Assembly (NCBI GenBank): GCA_034505495.1
Contig: JAPDQV010000004.1
Location: 14,845 to 54,620 of the forward strand
Length of the DNA stretch: 39,776 nt
Source of the DNA: a candidate division KSB1 bacterium
GTDB taxonomy: Bacteria > Zhuqueibacterota > Zhuqueibacteria > Residuimicrobiales > Krinioviventaceae
Direction of reading: 5' to 3'
Shown here piece after piece: positions 15,740 to 24,894 of the stretch. Numbering within the stretch: the stretch's first letter is position 1; every line of letters begins with the position of its first letter. Position numbers and translations under genes: made by a program. The notes below the pieces were generated by a model. It had not been told where the DNA came from, did no database searches, and worked only from the letters and a program-made list of their open reading frames with translations.

Positions 15740-16651
15740 TTACAGCTGAAAATCGTCCGCCCAGCGATAGGCGGCGATGACCGCTTCTTCTCCGGCTTTT
15801 CCGGGCTTGGAGTTGCCGTGCTCCATGCCCAAAATTATGTCGGTGCTTTTTCGGGCAATGTGCTTAAAGACGTTTTGATAGTGAATCTCGCCGGTGGTCG
15901 GCTCGTTGCGGCCCGGGTTGTCGCCGATTTGAAAATAACCGATCTCATCCCATGCCAGGTCGATATTTGGAATGAGATTACCCTCCTGGATCTGCATGTG
16001 GTAAAGATCAAAGAGAATTTTGCAGGACGGACTGTTGACGGCGCGACAGATCTCAAAAGTCTGCGGGATGGTCGTCAAAAACAAGCCGGGATGATCACGA
16101 AAGTTCAGCGGCTCGAGCACCATGACCAGGCCGTGGGGTTCGAGGATCTCGGCGGCGCGGCGCAAAGCCTCGATGACATTGGCACGCTGATAATCGATGT
16201 GCAGCTTTTGATGCAAATAACCCGGCACCACGGTCATCCATTTAGCATTCACTCGCTTGGCGACTTCGACCGATTCGCGGATATGCCGGAGAAACTCATC
16301 CCGCATTTCCTTATCGCCGCTGGTAAGACTGGGTTTGTCCCAGTAAATACGATGAGCCACAAACACTCCCATCTCCAAGCCGCGCTTGGCCATTGTGGCG
16401 GCGATTTTTTCCTGTACCGCAACCGGGCGATCCTTCATGCCGTTGTCTTCAAAAGCGCGAAAACCGACATCGGCGATGAAATTGAGCTGATCGATCAGAT
16501 CTTCGCCTGCCGAATGCTTGAACATGCCGAAATGCGGAGCGTATTTGAGTTTGAACGGCTTTCCCTTGGTTTCTGCCTGCAGCTGCGGCACGCTTGTCAT
16601 CCAGGCTCCTGCAGCCAATCCGGCCGCCTTTAAAAAATCGCGTCGCTTCAT
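15740..16651 (-). CDS. Tat-exported hydroxypyruvate-isomerase-like TIM-barrel protein
   Basis: 303 residues. The N-terminus is a twin-arginine signal, MKRRDFLKAAGLAAG, with likely cleavage after LQA near residue 26. The mature part is a xylose-isomerase-like/hydroxypyruvate isomerase TIM barrel with probable metal ligands E180 (VLEPLN), D215 and H218 (FDLYH), and E277 (GMEHG). Cytoplasmic Hyi interconverts hydroxypyruvate and tartronate semialdehyde; an exported version may act on a different sugar or ketoacid. The start is firm: GGAGGT is just upstream, and the ATG directly abuts the TAG of the radical SAM gene. It ends 3 nt from the terminator. Family sure, substrate unknown. Confidence 0.87.
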   Translation of the reverse strand: MKRRDFLKAAGLAAGAWMTSVPQLQAETKGKPFKLKYAPHFGMFKHSAGEDLIDQLNFIADVGFRAFEDNGMKDRPVAVQEKIAATMAKRGLEMGVFVAHRIYWDKPSLTSGDKEMRDEFLRHIRESVEVAKRVNAKWMTVVPGYLHQKLHIDYQRANVIEALRRAAEILEPHGLVMVLEPLNFRDHPGLFLTTIPQTFEICRAVNSPSCKILFDLYHMQIQEGNLIPNIDLAWDEIGYFQIGDNPGRNEPTTGEIHYQNVFKHIARKSTDIILGMEHGNSKPGKAGEEAVIAAYRWADDFQL

Positions 16652-17695
16652 CTATACCTCCGTTTGTGTCTGATTTTTCTTCTTACCGTCCATACCGATT
16701 CCGTGCATCGGTTGCGCGCAATGCGGACACTTGCCGTCCACAAGCTTGTTTTCCAGTATGCGAAAGCCGTAACGCTCGATCATGCGGCTGCCGCAGCGGC
16801 TGCAGAAGGTGCTTTCCCCCGCCCCTCCAGGTAAATTGCCGCAGTAAACGTAATACAATCCGGCTTCCTGTCCGATTTTACGAGCTCGATACAGCACCTC
16901 GGGCAAAGTCGCCGGAATATGCGTAAAGCGGTAATCAGGATGAAATCTGCTGATATGCCAAGGGGTCTCCTTGCCCAGTTCATCAGCAATAAAAGCGGCA
17001 ATGTTGCGAAACGTGTCGTCATCGTCGCTGTATCCCGGAACCGCCAAAGTCGTTACTTCCACCCAGATGTTCAGCTTTTTCATCAACCGCAGCGTATTGA
17101 GCACCGGCTTGAGTTCGCCCCCGCAAACTCGGCGATAATATTCTTCGCTCCACCCCTTCAAATCGACGTTGGCGGCGGCTAAAAACGGGGCAATTTTGCG
17201 CAAAGGCTCCGGATTGATAAAGCCGTTGGTTACGAATAAGGTGGGGATTTCATGCTCGGCCGCAAGCCTGGCGATTTCGTAGGCATACTCATAATAAACC
17301 GTCGGCTCGGTGTAGGTGCAGGAGATGGTTCGGCAGCCGTGTTCAATCGCCAGGCGTACCACCTCTTTTGCCGGCAAACGGGTTCCTTCAATATTTCTTC
17401 CTTTCAGCTGCGATATCGAGTGGTTTTGGCAGAACTCGCAGGAAAAATTGCAGCCGGCGGCGGCGATGGAAAAGGAAGCGGAACCGGGAAAAACATGAAA
17501 CAGCGGCTTCTTTTCAATGGGATCCACATGCACGGCGATCGCCGATTCGTAGACATGCGTAACGAGGACGCCGTTTTCATTGCTGCGCACTCCGCATTTG
17601 CCCCACTCCCCTTCTCCCAAGCGACATGCGTGGGGACAAAGGGTACACATCACACCTTCATTGACAGGTACAAAAAAATCTGCTGTGCGCTTCAT
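16652..17695 (-). CDS. amrS: AmrS-type radical SAM enzyme (AmmeMemoRadiSam system)
   Basis: 347 residues. The radical SAM 4Fe-4S motif is C82-N-F-S-C86-E-F-C89. The N-terminal CTLCPHACRLGEGEWGKCGVR block (C17, C20, C24, C34) and a C-terminal zinc-ribbon-like part (CSRCG ... CPHC) are both typical of the AmrS/PflA-like family found with MEMO1 and AMMECR1. Neither partner is in this window. The reaction of this system is not established. It reads directly into the isomerase-like gene with no gap, so the two are co-translated. Alternative label: pyruvate-formate-lyase-activating-like protein. Confidence 0.85.
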   Translation of the reverse strand: MKRTADFFVPVNEGVMCTLCPHACRLGEGEWGKCGVRSNENGVLVTHVYESAIAVHVDPIEKKPLFHVFPGSASFSIAAAGCNFSCEFCQNHSISQLKGRNIEGTRLPAKEVVRLAIEHGCRTISCTYTEPTVYYEYAYEIARLAAEHEIPTLFVTNGFINPEPLRKIAPFLAAANVDLKGWSEEYYRRVCGGELKPVLNTLRLMKKLNIWVEVTTLAVPGYSDDDDTFRNIAAFIADELGKETPWHISRFHPDYRFTHIPATLPEVLYRARKIGQEAGLYYVYCGNLPGGAGESTFCSRCGSRMIERYGFRILENKLVDGKCPHCAQPMHGIGMDGKKKNQTQTEV

Positions 17696-17728
17696 TGGCC
17701 AAGTTACCGCTGAGGTTTGCAGAGGCAG

Positions 17729-19795
17729 TTAATTTCCGCCGACGCGAACGCGGGCTTCAATCGCCGCCTGTATCGCCAGATAGTCGCCTTGATACATCTT
17801 GACGCGGCGTCCGCCTGTCCCATCCACGATCATCTTTGACCGCATTTTGAAGGATCGTACGGCGTTGCCTTCATTGTGAAATTTTTTCACGATCTCATCA
17901 GGCAAGGCGACCTGCACCCTCTTTTTCCCTGCCGCCACAGCGCGTCCTTGATTGTTGGTTTGCGCGGACGGAATGATGACCGCTTCCAGCGGAATTTCTT
18001 CGAAGGCATCGACGCAGCTGAACATTACGCTGCCGGAAACCGGCAGATGGTTTTCGACCTCGGCGATGAGCGTCATAGACTGTAGGGGATTGGTCTTTTC
18101 AGCATCGAGATGGAGTGAACCCGAACGAGCCGGAGGTAATTTGTCACCCCGGGGATGAACGACGATTTCCAGCGAGTCCTCGGCAAGGGTAGTCTTTTGC
18201 CAAGCCAGATCAGCCGGCGTTTCCAGAATGTACCGTGCCCTGAGGTAAGAGTCCGCGTTGAGCATACCGGCCGCCCTGCCGTCGCCGATGATTGCAGTGC
18301 CCCCAAAACAAACCGAACGCGGCAGCAGGTTCAGGAGCGTCAAAACAGCAGGATTCTCTCCGGCATCGATTACACAAGTAACCGACTGCGGCGCATTGGC
18401 GCTTCCCTTGGGAATTTCAAAAAGCAGCGGCAGCGTTGCTTTGCGGCCGTTTTCGGTTTTTGCGGTGATTTCTCCTTCCAAGCGAATCGGCATTTGAATC
18501 GAATTGACGAAATCGAGGCGAATCCTGCCGTCGTTCAGATTAAGCCCGGCAAAATCGCGCAACTGTTCGGGCAAACGAACCGGAGATTCTGCAGGTTCAA
18601 TGGCGGCACGATAACGATCCAGGCAGCCCTGAAGGCTTTGAAAAGATAACTCATCAAGATGAAACTCCATCAAAATGGCGTCGGTCTCTGAAACTGTAAC
18701 CAGCTCATCGCCCTGTGTGCGGCCTTCCGCTTCGATCTGAATATGGACGACCGGAGGTTTGACCGGCGCCGAGCCCAAGACGAGCTTGTAACCGGCAAGC
18801 GAGCGGAGAATCGAGCGTTCACGATTGGCGGCCACTCGGGTTTGGACAGTCAACGGCCTGTTGTCAACGGGATTGATCAGCTCCGGCGAGCGAATAGTGA
18901 GATCAAGGTCAAGATCCAGCGTATTGCGAATATTCATTGAACAGCGTCCGTTATTCAAAAGACCTTCCTGCAGAGCTGCATCGATACCCAATTCGATGAT
19001 CTGTTCGTCTTCCATGTAAAAGGATTGGCGTCGACCCTGCACCGAACTGACGCGAAAATCGACAAAATCGACGTTCAGCTCGACTTCATCACTGCTCGAA
19101 AGCCTGACACTTTGACCGTATGAACCCGGCGAAGTGCCGCTTATATACCATTCCCCCAACCTGGTTAAAGACTTGTTGATCAAAGGGAGCTGCAGGCTGT
19201 CTTTTTTCCCCGCCGGAATGCGGCGAATGATCGGCGTAATCAGCTTAATATCCGTTGTGGAGGGCTCGAACAGGTAAAAAACCACATCTTCCAAATCGAC
19301 CGGCAAGCGATTGTGATAGATCAGCCGCGCGCTGCCTTCGATGACCTGAATGCTTTCTATATCATCTTCCGGTCTTAGTTTTCCCTTGATGTTTGAAAAA
19401 GCAAAAGGGGCTATTTTTATTGGGGTCGATGAAGGGGATCCGGCCTGTTCGGTTAAAGCGGAAAAAGGAAACGAGACGATGTCGGCGGTCAGCCGTTCGA
19501 TGGTCAAATTCGGTACTTGGCTTTGGATGACCTGATCTACAATATCCGGCTTGAGGTAATCGACGACGCGCAGCTCCTGGATCTCCCCCTCTACGCGCAG
19601 ACCGAGAAGACCATCCCGATAATCAAATACGCCGACGCGCTCGCGCAACATCTCTTCGACCGTCTGCGTCTGCGAAATGATCGGGATCAGCAGCGCCACA
19701 TCCCAAGAGGGCGCTTTGGGCGCTTCGAACGTGCAGCCAATAACCAGCATCACGCTCGCGACAGCAAAGCAGCCCTTTCTGGAGACCAACCGCAT
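17729..19795 (-). CDS. Large outer-membrane lipoprotein of unknown function
   Basis: 688 residues from ATG at 19793-19795. The signal RLVSRKGCFAVASVMLVIG ends in a lipobox with acylated Cys21, followed by Thr-Phe and not Asp, so outer-membrane sorting is likely. The mature start, FEAPKAPSWDVALLIPII, with a Pro-x-x-Pro-Ser-Trp-Asp core, begins a long protein that reads as beta-rich throughout (alternating hydrophobic strands, few long helices, few cysteines). I do not recognise a catalytic domain. A longer frame opens at 19855, but a promoter-like TTGACG/TAATAA pair lies inside it, so the shorter start is preferred. It sits between the FrhB-like gene and amrS. Confidence 0.75.
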   Translation of the reverse strand: MRLVSRKGCFAVASVMLVIGCTFEAPKAPSWDVALLIPIISQTQTVEEMLRERVGVFDYRDGLLGLRVEGEIQELRVVDYLKPDIVDQVIQSQVPNLTIERLTADIVSFPFSALTEQAGSPSSTPIKIAPFAFSNIKGKLRPEDDIESIQVIEGSARLIYHNRLPVDLEDVVFYLFEPSTTDIKLITPIIRRIPAGKKDSLQLPLINKSLTRLGEWYISGTSPGSYGQSVRLSSSDEVELNVDFVDFRVSSVQGRRQSFYMEDEQIIELGIDAALQEGLLNNGRCSMNIRNTLDLDLDLTIRSPELINPVDNRPLTVQTRVAANRERSILRSLAGYKLVLGSAPVKPPVVHIQIEAEGRTQGDELVTVSETDAILMEFHLDELSFQSLQGCLDRYRAAIEPAESPVRLPEQLRDFAGLNLNDGRIRLDFVNSIQMPIRLEGEITAKTENGRKATLPLLFEIPKGSANAPQSVTCVIDAGENPAVLTLLNLLPRSVCFGGTAIIGDGRAAGMLNADSYLRARYILETPADLAWQKTTLAEDSLEIVVHPRGDKLPPARSGSLHLDAEKTNPLQSMTLIAEVENHLPVSGSVMFSCVDAFEEIPLEAVIIPSAQTNNQGRAVAAGKKRVQVALPDEIVKKFHNEGNAVRSFKMRSKMIVDGTGGRRVKMYQGDYLAIQAAIEARVRVGGN

Positions 19796-19823
19796 CAGCG
19801 CCGTATCCTTTTTGGAAAAATTT

Positions 19824-19852
19824 TTATTAATGTAAAAAATCTTCCCCGTCAA
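19824..19852 (-). promoter_or_regulatory. Candidate promoter for the large lipoprotein gene
   Basis: On the minus strand TTGACG (19847-19852) is followed after 17 nt by TAATAA (19824-19829), in an AT-rich 73-bp gap after the FrhB-like gene. It would leave a leader of about 20 nt carrying AAGGA before the ATG at 19795. The -10 is weak and sigma-factor preferences of this lineage are unknown. Confidence 0.35.
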
Positions 19853-19868
19853 CACAAGTTAAAAAAAC

Positions 19869-21185
19869 TTAACGGTACTTTCGTTTTTTACGGTATTGCC
19901 GCAAAATAATTAAAAAAGCGCCGTATCTCGAAAGCAATGCTTTAATGAGCGGCTGCCTCAATCGGCGGATGCGGCCGAACCGCATCAAGAAGGATTCGAT
20001 ACGCTCCGTCAGGCGGTCGGTTCTGTCATGTTCCGGAGTACCTCGATCGTAGATTGGAACCGGTTCACCCAGACATTTCAACCGTTCGACGCGCAGATAG
20101 GCCGTCAACCCCTTTTTCCGCGCATGCAGACGATGCGTGCGGTATTGCGGATCCTGACTGACTTCTCGGGCGATCAGATCGCCTGCGGCCAATGCCGATT
20201 CGACCATCTCGATGCCTGCCGGCGTTCGAACCAACAGGCGCGACTGCGCTTCATAGAGGTAATTGCCGCGGCGGTCGCGCGTCCAAGCGTCCGAAACCGA
20301 AACGTCCGAAAATTCCGAGGAACCGTCGATACAAACAGCGCATCGCGGCGGCGTATAAAGGTACATCAAATAGTTGATCGCCCCGTCCTTGAAATTCGAA
20401 TAGTGAAGATTTTTAATACCGCCGTCCTTCATGACCGCACGTATGCGCCCAGGCCAGCGGCCGCCGCGAAAATGAAACGTCTTGATCTGCCGCTTGTCGA
20501 TGCCCTTGGCCGCCAGCAGCTCCTCGGCCACATACGGTTCGAGGCTCGAAGCGCAGAAAAGACCGATGATATACTTGATGTTTGCGATCAACTGCGGCCG
20601 TTTTTCCTGTATCAGCCGAATGCCGTGGATCTGGCAGGGCAAGGCGACGAGTGCAAATCTCTCCTTGGACTTTCGAGTGACCTGTAGAATGGCGTTGACC
20701 GGAATGATGGTGTATTTGGACTGCTGGCTGAGCCGGAGGTCTTCCAACGTGCGGGCAATGAACACCTGACCGAGCCATGGTTTTTCGGGATTCATACGCG
20801 TCACGATGCAGGCGTCGACTTTGCCGGAGCGCAGCAGGTGACTTGCAAGCGCAGTCACTACGCCGCCGCCGGCTCCTCCGGCCCGAATGGCCGGATCGCC
20901 TGCAAACCCGATAAATGTTTTTCGCACATGTCCGTCAAACGTCCGTTCCGGCGCCTGGGAGCCGAAAACAAAAGTTTCCAATTCTTTGTATCTTACCTCG
21001 CCACCCGGACAGACAAGCCGGCACAAGCCGCAGGCAATGCATTTATCAGCGTCCAACCGCGGAAAAAAGTTCTCGTCAAGAAAAAGAGCGTCTACGGGAC
21101 ACACACCGACGCAGGTCCCGCAGCGCGTACAAAGACGATGATCTGTAAAAGAAATGCTCAGAATCGCCGGATCGATTTTCCGCAA
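19869..21185 (-). CDS. FrhB-like F420 hydrogenase/dehydrogenase beta-subunit family protein
   Basis: 438 residues. Two N-terminal ferredoxin clusters: C19, C22, C25, C29-Pro and C49, C52, C55, C59-Pro. Then the FrhB/FdhB_C flavin-binding region (GFAGDPAIRAGGAGGGVVTALASHLL, residues about 90-115, and FALVALPCQIHGIR about 176-189). C-terminal part is basic. Family members reduce or oxidise diverse substrates with FAD and iron-sulfur centres; many bacterial ones are in envelope-polysaccharide clusters and do not use F420. TTG at 21183-21185 is the start because AAGGAG lies 5 nt upstream and no ATG fits. Neighbours give little clue to its substrate. Confidence 0.83.
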   Translation of the reverse strand: MRKIDPAILSISFTDHRLCTRCGTCVGVCPVDALFLDENFFPRLDADKCIACGLCRLVCPGGEVRYKELETFVFGSQAPERTFDGHVRKTFIGFAGDPAIRAGGAGGGVVTALASHLLRSGKVDACIVTRMNPEKPWLGQVFIARTLEDLRLSQQSKYTIIPVNAILQVTRKSKERFALVALPCQIHGIRLIQEKRPQLIANIKYIIGLFCASSLEPYVAEELLAAKGIDKRQIKTFHFRGGRWPGRIRAVMKDGGIKNLHYSNFKDGAINYLMYLYTPPRCAVCIDGSSEFSDVSVSDAWTRDRRGNYLYEAQSRLLVRTPAGIEMVESALAAGDLIAREVSQDPQYRTHRLHARKKGLTAYLRVERLKCLGEPVPIYDRGTPEHDRTDRLTERIESFLMRFGRIRRLRQPLIKALLSRYGAFLIILRQYRKKRKYR

Positions 21186-21190
21186 AACTG

Positions 21191-21196
21191 CTCCTT
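21191..21196 (-). promoter_or_regulatory. Shine-Dalgarno selecting a TTG start for the FrhB-like gene
   Basis: AAGGAG on the minus strand, 5 nt before the TTG at 21183-21185. It decides the rare TTG start. Confidence 0.7.
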
Positions 21197-21235
21197 ATTT
21201 TTGTTCATGTCGCCATTAAGTTTTTAGGGTCTTCA

Positions 21236-22177
21236 TTACGGTTCGGCAAACAAAGCCTCCAGCCACGCGGCGTCCTCATCGGTCAATTGAATCTCCGCCG
21301 CCCGAACATTTTCCTCCACCTGAGCTACTTTACGGGCCCCGACGATGGCGCTGGTGACGGCAGGATGGCGCAAAACCCAGGCAACGGCCAGGTTCCCGAC
21401 CGTAGCGTTATAATCGGCGGCTTTTTGGCGCATTTTTTCCACTTTTTGCAGATAGCGGGACAACAACGGTTCGCGGAATAGAGGCTCTTTTTGCCGCCAA
21501 TCGTCCGGCGCCAGCTGCGTGCGATCGAAACGGCCGCTCAGCAGACCGGACATCATGGGACTGTACGCCACAACGCCGATGCCGGTTTTTAGGCAGTAAG
21601 GCAGAATCTCCTTCTCGACTTCGCGGCGAATGAGATTATAGGGCGGCTGTAGACTGTCGACATGGTGAATCGCCTCGCACTTGCGCAAAAGGGGCACGTC
21701 GAAATTAGAGACGCCGATCCAACGCACCTTGCCCTCTTTTTGCAGTTTGGTCATCTCGTGCCAAGCTTCGGCTTCACTCTGATTGGCGTGCGGCCAATGG
21801 ATTTGATAGAGATCGATGTAATCCGTCTTTAGCCGCTTGAGACTGGCCTCCGCTTCGCGTCTTATGCTTGCCGGCGAAATATCGTTGCGAACGCGCCCCT
21901 GATCGTCCCACACCAATCCGCACTTGGTGGCAATATACACGTCTTTGCGGACGCCCTCCAGCGCCTTGCCGACGATCTCTTCCGAATGGCCGAGGCCGTA
22001 GACGGCGGCCGTGTCGATCCAATTGATGCCCAGATCAAGCGCCCGATGAATGGTGCGAATGGACTCTGCATCATCCGACGGTCCCCACCCGTATTTCCAA
22101 GAGCCGCCGATCGCCCAGGAGCCCAAACCGATGACCGTAAACTCGGGTCCATTGCTCCCCAACTTGCGCGTTTTCAT
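21236..22177 (-). CDS. Aldo/keto reductase
   Basis: 313-residue NADPH-dependent oxidoreductase with a TIM barrel. The catalytic tetrad of the family is visible: D55 and Y60 in NWIDTAAVYG, K85 in IATKCG, H127 in YQIHWPH. A C-terminal IVGARKVAQVEEN stretch matches the NADP phosphate-binding segment. The start is the ATG at 22175-22177, which follows AGGAGG by 4 nt; a frame-extending ATG 15 nt upstream overlaps that ribosome-binding site and is rejected. 50 nt separate it from the FrhB-like gene. Closest subgroup is the YajO/Tas-like or dehydrogenase-type AKRs of unknown substrate. Confidence 0.9.
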   Translation of the reverse strand: MKTRKLGSNGPEFTVIGLGSWAIGGSWKYGWGPSDDAESIRTIHRALDLGINWIDTAAVYGLGHSEEIVGKALEGVRKDVYIATKCGLVWDDQGRVRNDISPASIRREAEASLKRLKTDYIDLYQIHWPHANQSEAEAWHEMTKLQKEGKVRWIGVSNFDVPLLRKCEAIHHVDSLQPPYNLIRREVEKEILPYCLKTGIGVVAYSPMMSGLLSGRFDRTQLAPDDWRQKEPLFREPLLSRYLQKVEKMRQKAADYNATVGNLAVAWVLRHPAVTSAIVGARKVAQVEENVRAAEIQLTDEDAAWLEALFAEP

Positions 22178-22318
22178 TGCTCCTCCTTGCATACAACTTT
22201 TTGACGTCCGATCTTCGACCGAAATCGAAATCTTTCCCTGCAGGGTTTAAAATGATCGTCAATTATTGTTGTAAAATTAAAGAGCAGACCTCCAAACGCC
22301 TTCTAAAAATTAAGTATC

Positions 22319-22348
22319 TGGCGAATCGTGCTTTACCGGCATTCGCCA
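22319..22348 (-). terminator. Weak hairpin downstream of the Yip1 gene
   Basis: 8-bp stem TGGCGAAT / ATTCGCCA with a 14-nt loop, followed on the minus strand by a T-rich stretch (GATACTTAATTTTTAG). It lies about 70 nt after the Yip1 stop and before the aldo/keto reductase. It may be a weak terminator; the rest of 22178-22415 shows nothing else. Confidence 0.3.
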
Positions 22349-22415
22349 AACTCCTGAAGTGCTTCGCATGGATATCACCGGATAAAGCAGTAACTGACGC
22401 TTCCTTGGCCGGTCT

Positions 22416-23018
22416 TTACTTGGGCATAATAAGAAAAGCCGCCAACAGCGGCAGCAACAACAGCAGCAGCACGAATAAAATGGCGCCCATGCTTCTCCAG
22501 ACCGAGAAACGGCTGACTTCGGCTATGGTTTGGACAAGAATGAAGACGGTCAGAAACGACAATAGTAAATCCACGCCGCCGAAAAAGGAGTAAAGTGCGC
22601 TCAGCAGGCCGTGCGATTCGACAAAAGGCCGAGCATCCTTGAACAGCTCGTCTCGAAACAGGATGTAGCGAACACCCCAAAGGGGCAGCAGGTAGACGGT
22701 CGGCGCCCACGACCAGGCCACGGCGGCGCGCACAGCCGACCTGTCGGCCAAGCCTCCAAACCAACGGGTGACAAACGTCAACGCCAATGTCCACAGCCAC
22801 AGCGAAAGAAAACCGGCCAATGGTCCGAAAGCAAGAATGAACAAAATGATCTCATCAAGCTCGAGGGCGCTGCCGAGCGCCATATTAACGGCAAAATTAC
22901 AGGCCTGCGCCACGCCGCCTCCGGCAGCCAGCAGCAGAAGCGAACGCCGCGGATCCGTATCCACGATCTGCCGGATCGTGCCGCGCGGATTGAGCCAAAT
23001 ACTCGCCCAAGGATTCAT
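22416..23018 (-). CDS. Yip1-domain membrane protein
   Basis: 200 residues with a short N-terminal segment NPWASIWLNPRGTIRQIVD typical of the Yip1/YIF1-domain family, then about five membrane helices (starting near residues 28, 55, 94, 136 and 165 of this start), ending in a very hydrophobic stretch with many leucines. The function of bacterial Yip1-domain proteins is unknown. The frame is open to 23156, but the family pattern starts with the ATG at 23016-23018; no clear Shine-Dalgarno is present, so the start is less certain than the family. Divergent from the MFS gene. Confidence 0.75.
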   Translation of the reverse strand: MNPWASIWLNPRGTIRQIVDTDPRRSLLLLAAGGGVAQACNFAVNMALGSALELDEIILFILAFGPLAGFLSLWLWTLALTFVTRWFGGLADRSAVRAAVAWSWAPTVYLLPLWGVRYILFRDELFKDARPFVESHGLLSALYSFFGGVDLLLSFLTVFILVQTIAEVSRFSVWRSMGAILFVLLLLLLPLLAAFLIMPK

Positions 23019-23445
23019 TATATTGGCAAATTTATAGTTATTTTTCTCATCGACAGTCACGCCGCTGCTCAGGAGCATTTGCTTTTTATACGGCGGCTGT
23101 TGACCCGAAAACCTATTTTTATTCAATGAGCTTCGCCAAAAGACTGACGGCCGCAATCCATAAAGATTCGAAGGATAGAGCCGTTAAAACTCACGAAAAA
23201 ATAGAAATTTTTCCCGGCAAACACAAGCCGATTGATTTTTTCGGCGTTGCCGGTCGATCGCCAGCTTTTTCAATTTGTCCTAGTTTCAAAGCTTGAATCA
23301 TGTCTCCGGAAGTGTCAAGCGAGGATGAAAGGTTATTTAAAAAGTGCTTGTTTTGTGGATGAAATTTTCGTTTCTTGCCTTCGATAAAGACCTCGAGGTA
23401 AAACACAGTTCAATGACCTTCGCTCAACCATCGCGAGGACAAGAG
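23019..23445. other. 427-bp divergent intergenic region, no gene seen
   Basis: Between the start of the Yip1 gene and the start of the MFS gene. It must hold both promoters. It is AT-rich in parts and has frames open in both directions (extensions of the two genes and a 71-codon minus-strand frame) that lack ribosome-binding sites and family-like sequence. I see no tRNA, riboswitch or clear palindrome. Confidence 0.5.
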
Positions 23446-24831
23446 ATGAACCAATCTGACTCCACTGCCTACGGCCCCTCCGCAGCGCTGCGCTGGTCGG
23501 TCTTGGTCTTAATTAGCCTAACCATGTTTGCCAATTATTACTTTTTCGACGCCCTTTCGCCCCTCAAAAAACTGCTGCAGGAAAAGCTGCTGTGGACTTC
23601 AACGGATTACGGCTTTTTCAACTCGGCTTACAGCATCAGCAACGTGTTCTTGTTCATGGCGGTCATTGGCGGGATCATTCTGGACAAGCTCGGCATTCGC
23701 CTAACCGGAATCCTGTTTACATCGTTTATGGTTCTCGGCGCTGCGTTGACCGCCTACGGCGCCGATGACGCTTTTCTCTCCGGCGGTCCCGGTTTTCACT
23801 TGATTTCCTCGATTTTTCCGTCGATGTCACCCTCACTGAAAATGATGTCCCTCGGCTTCTTTCTTTTCGGCCTCGGCGCCGAAACGAGCGCCATCGTCTT
23901 TACCAAAGCCATCGTCAAATGGTTCAGCGGCAAAGAGTTAGCCCTGGCCATGGGCATGAATCTCGCCTTCGGCAGATTGGGTCAAGCGGCGGCAATGATC
24001 ATCTCCCCCCGTTTGGCCGAAACCGAGACCCGCTGGACAGCGGCCATTTGGTTCGGCGCCCTGCTCTTGGCGCTCGGTCTGGGCTGTTTTCTCATTTACA
24101 CCTGGTTCGACCGCCGCTTCGATCGGCTACACCGGCAGCTCACAGCCGAAGATGAGAGTGAAAAATTCCGCCTGGCCGATCTCAAAACCTTGATTACCGA
24201 TCGCTCTTTCATCTACATTACTCTGCTTTGTGTGACTTTCTACAGCGCCGTATTTCCGTTCGTAAAATATGCGCCGGATCTTTTGGTCAATAAGTTCGGC
24301 CTAACGGCGGAAAAAGCCGGCATGATCGTTTCCATTCTGCCGTTCGGCACCATCCTCTTTACGCCGTTGTTCGGCACAATTACCGACCGCATCGGCAAAA
24401 GCGCAACTCTAATGATCTACGGTTCCGTGCTCCTCGTCGCCGTACATCTCACCTTTGCGCTGACATCGATCAATCCCTATGTGCCCATCTTTTTTCTCGG
24501 CGTCGCCTTTTCGCTCATTCCGGCTGCGATGTGGCCTTCGGTCACCAAGCTGGTGCCGCAAAGCCGCCTCGGCTCGGCCTATGGAGTCATGTTTTCAGTA
24601 CAGAATCTGGGATTGTGGGCGTTCCCGTACTTGATCGGTCGAGTGCTGGATCTTTCCAATAAACAGGTAACGCCGGAAGCCATCCGCAACGGCACGGCAG
24701 TGTATGACTATACCAATCCGCTGCTGCTGCTGGTCTGCGTCGGTGCATTAGGAGTGCTCTTTGCTTTTCTTTTGAAAAAAGAGGACAAGACTTCAGGCTA
24801 CGGACTTGAGCAACCGAACAGGAAGGCCTAA
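23446..24831 (+). CDS. MFS transporter, MFSD1-like
   Basis: 461-residue major facilitator protein with about 12 membrane helices and a central cytoplasmic loop (DRRFDRLHRQLTAEDESEKFRLADLK, near residues 225-250). The motif-A-like segment after helix 2 reads GGIILDKLGIRLTG, and a second copy in the C-half reads GTITDRIGKSATL. The overall order recalls MFSD1-like bacterial transporters, but the substrate is unknown. The start is ATG at 23446 with GAGGACAAGAG upstream; a longer frame from 23344 has no ribosome-binding site. Single-gene unit, convergent with the nucleotidyltransferase gene. Confidence 0.85.
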   Translation: MNQSDSTAYGPSAALRWSVLVLISLTMFANYYFFDALSPLKKLLQEKLLWTSTDYGFFNSAYSISNVFLFMAVIGGIILDKLGIRLTGILFTSFMVLGAALTAYGADDAFLSGGPGFHLISSIFPSMSPSLKMMSLGFFLFGLGAETSAIVFTKAIVKWFSGKELALAMGMNLAFGRLGQAAAMIISPRLAETETRWTAAIWFGALLLALGLGCFLIYTWFDRRFDRLHRQLTAEDESEKFRLADLKTLITDRSFIYITLLCVTFYSAVFPFVKYAPDLLVNKFGLTAEKAGMIVSILPFGTILFTPLFGTITDRIGKSATLMIYGSVLLVAVHLTFALTSINPYVPIFFLGVAFSLIPAAMWPSVTKLVPQSRLGSAYGVMFSVQNLGLWAFPYLIGRVLDLSNKQVTPEAIRNGTAVYDYTNPLLLLVCVGALGVLFAFLLKKEDKTSGYGLEQPNRKA

Positions 24832-24894
24832 TTTATCAAAGGATGGCGGCTTTTGTGAAAAATGCCTAGGAGAAAAACAAACCGATCAGGGGGT

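Noticed and set aside
15695..16633. 312-codon plus-strand frame
   Set aside because: It starts inside the terminator hairpin and runs antisense to the Tat-exported isomerase gene.
23191..23406. 71-codon minus-strand frame in the Yip1/MFS gap
   Set aside because: No ribosome-binding site and no recognisable domain; it overlaps the expected promoter region.
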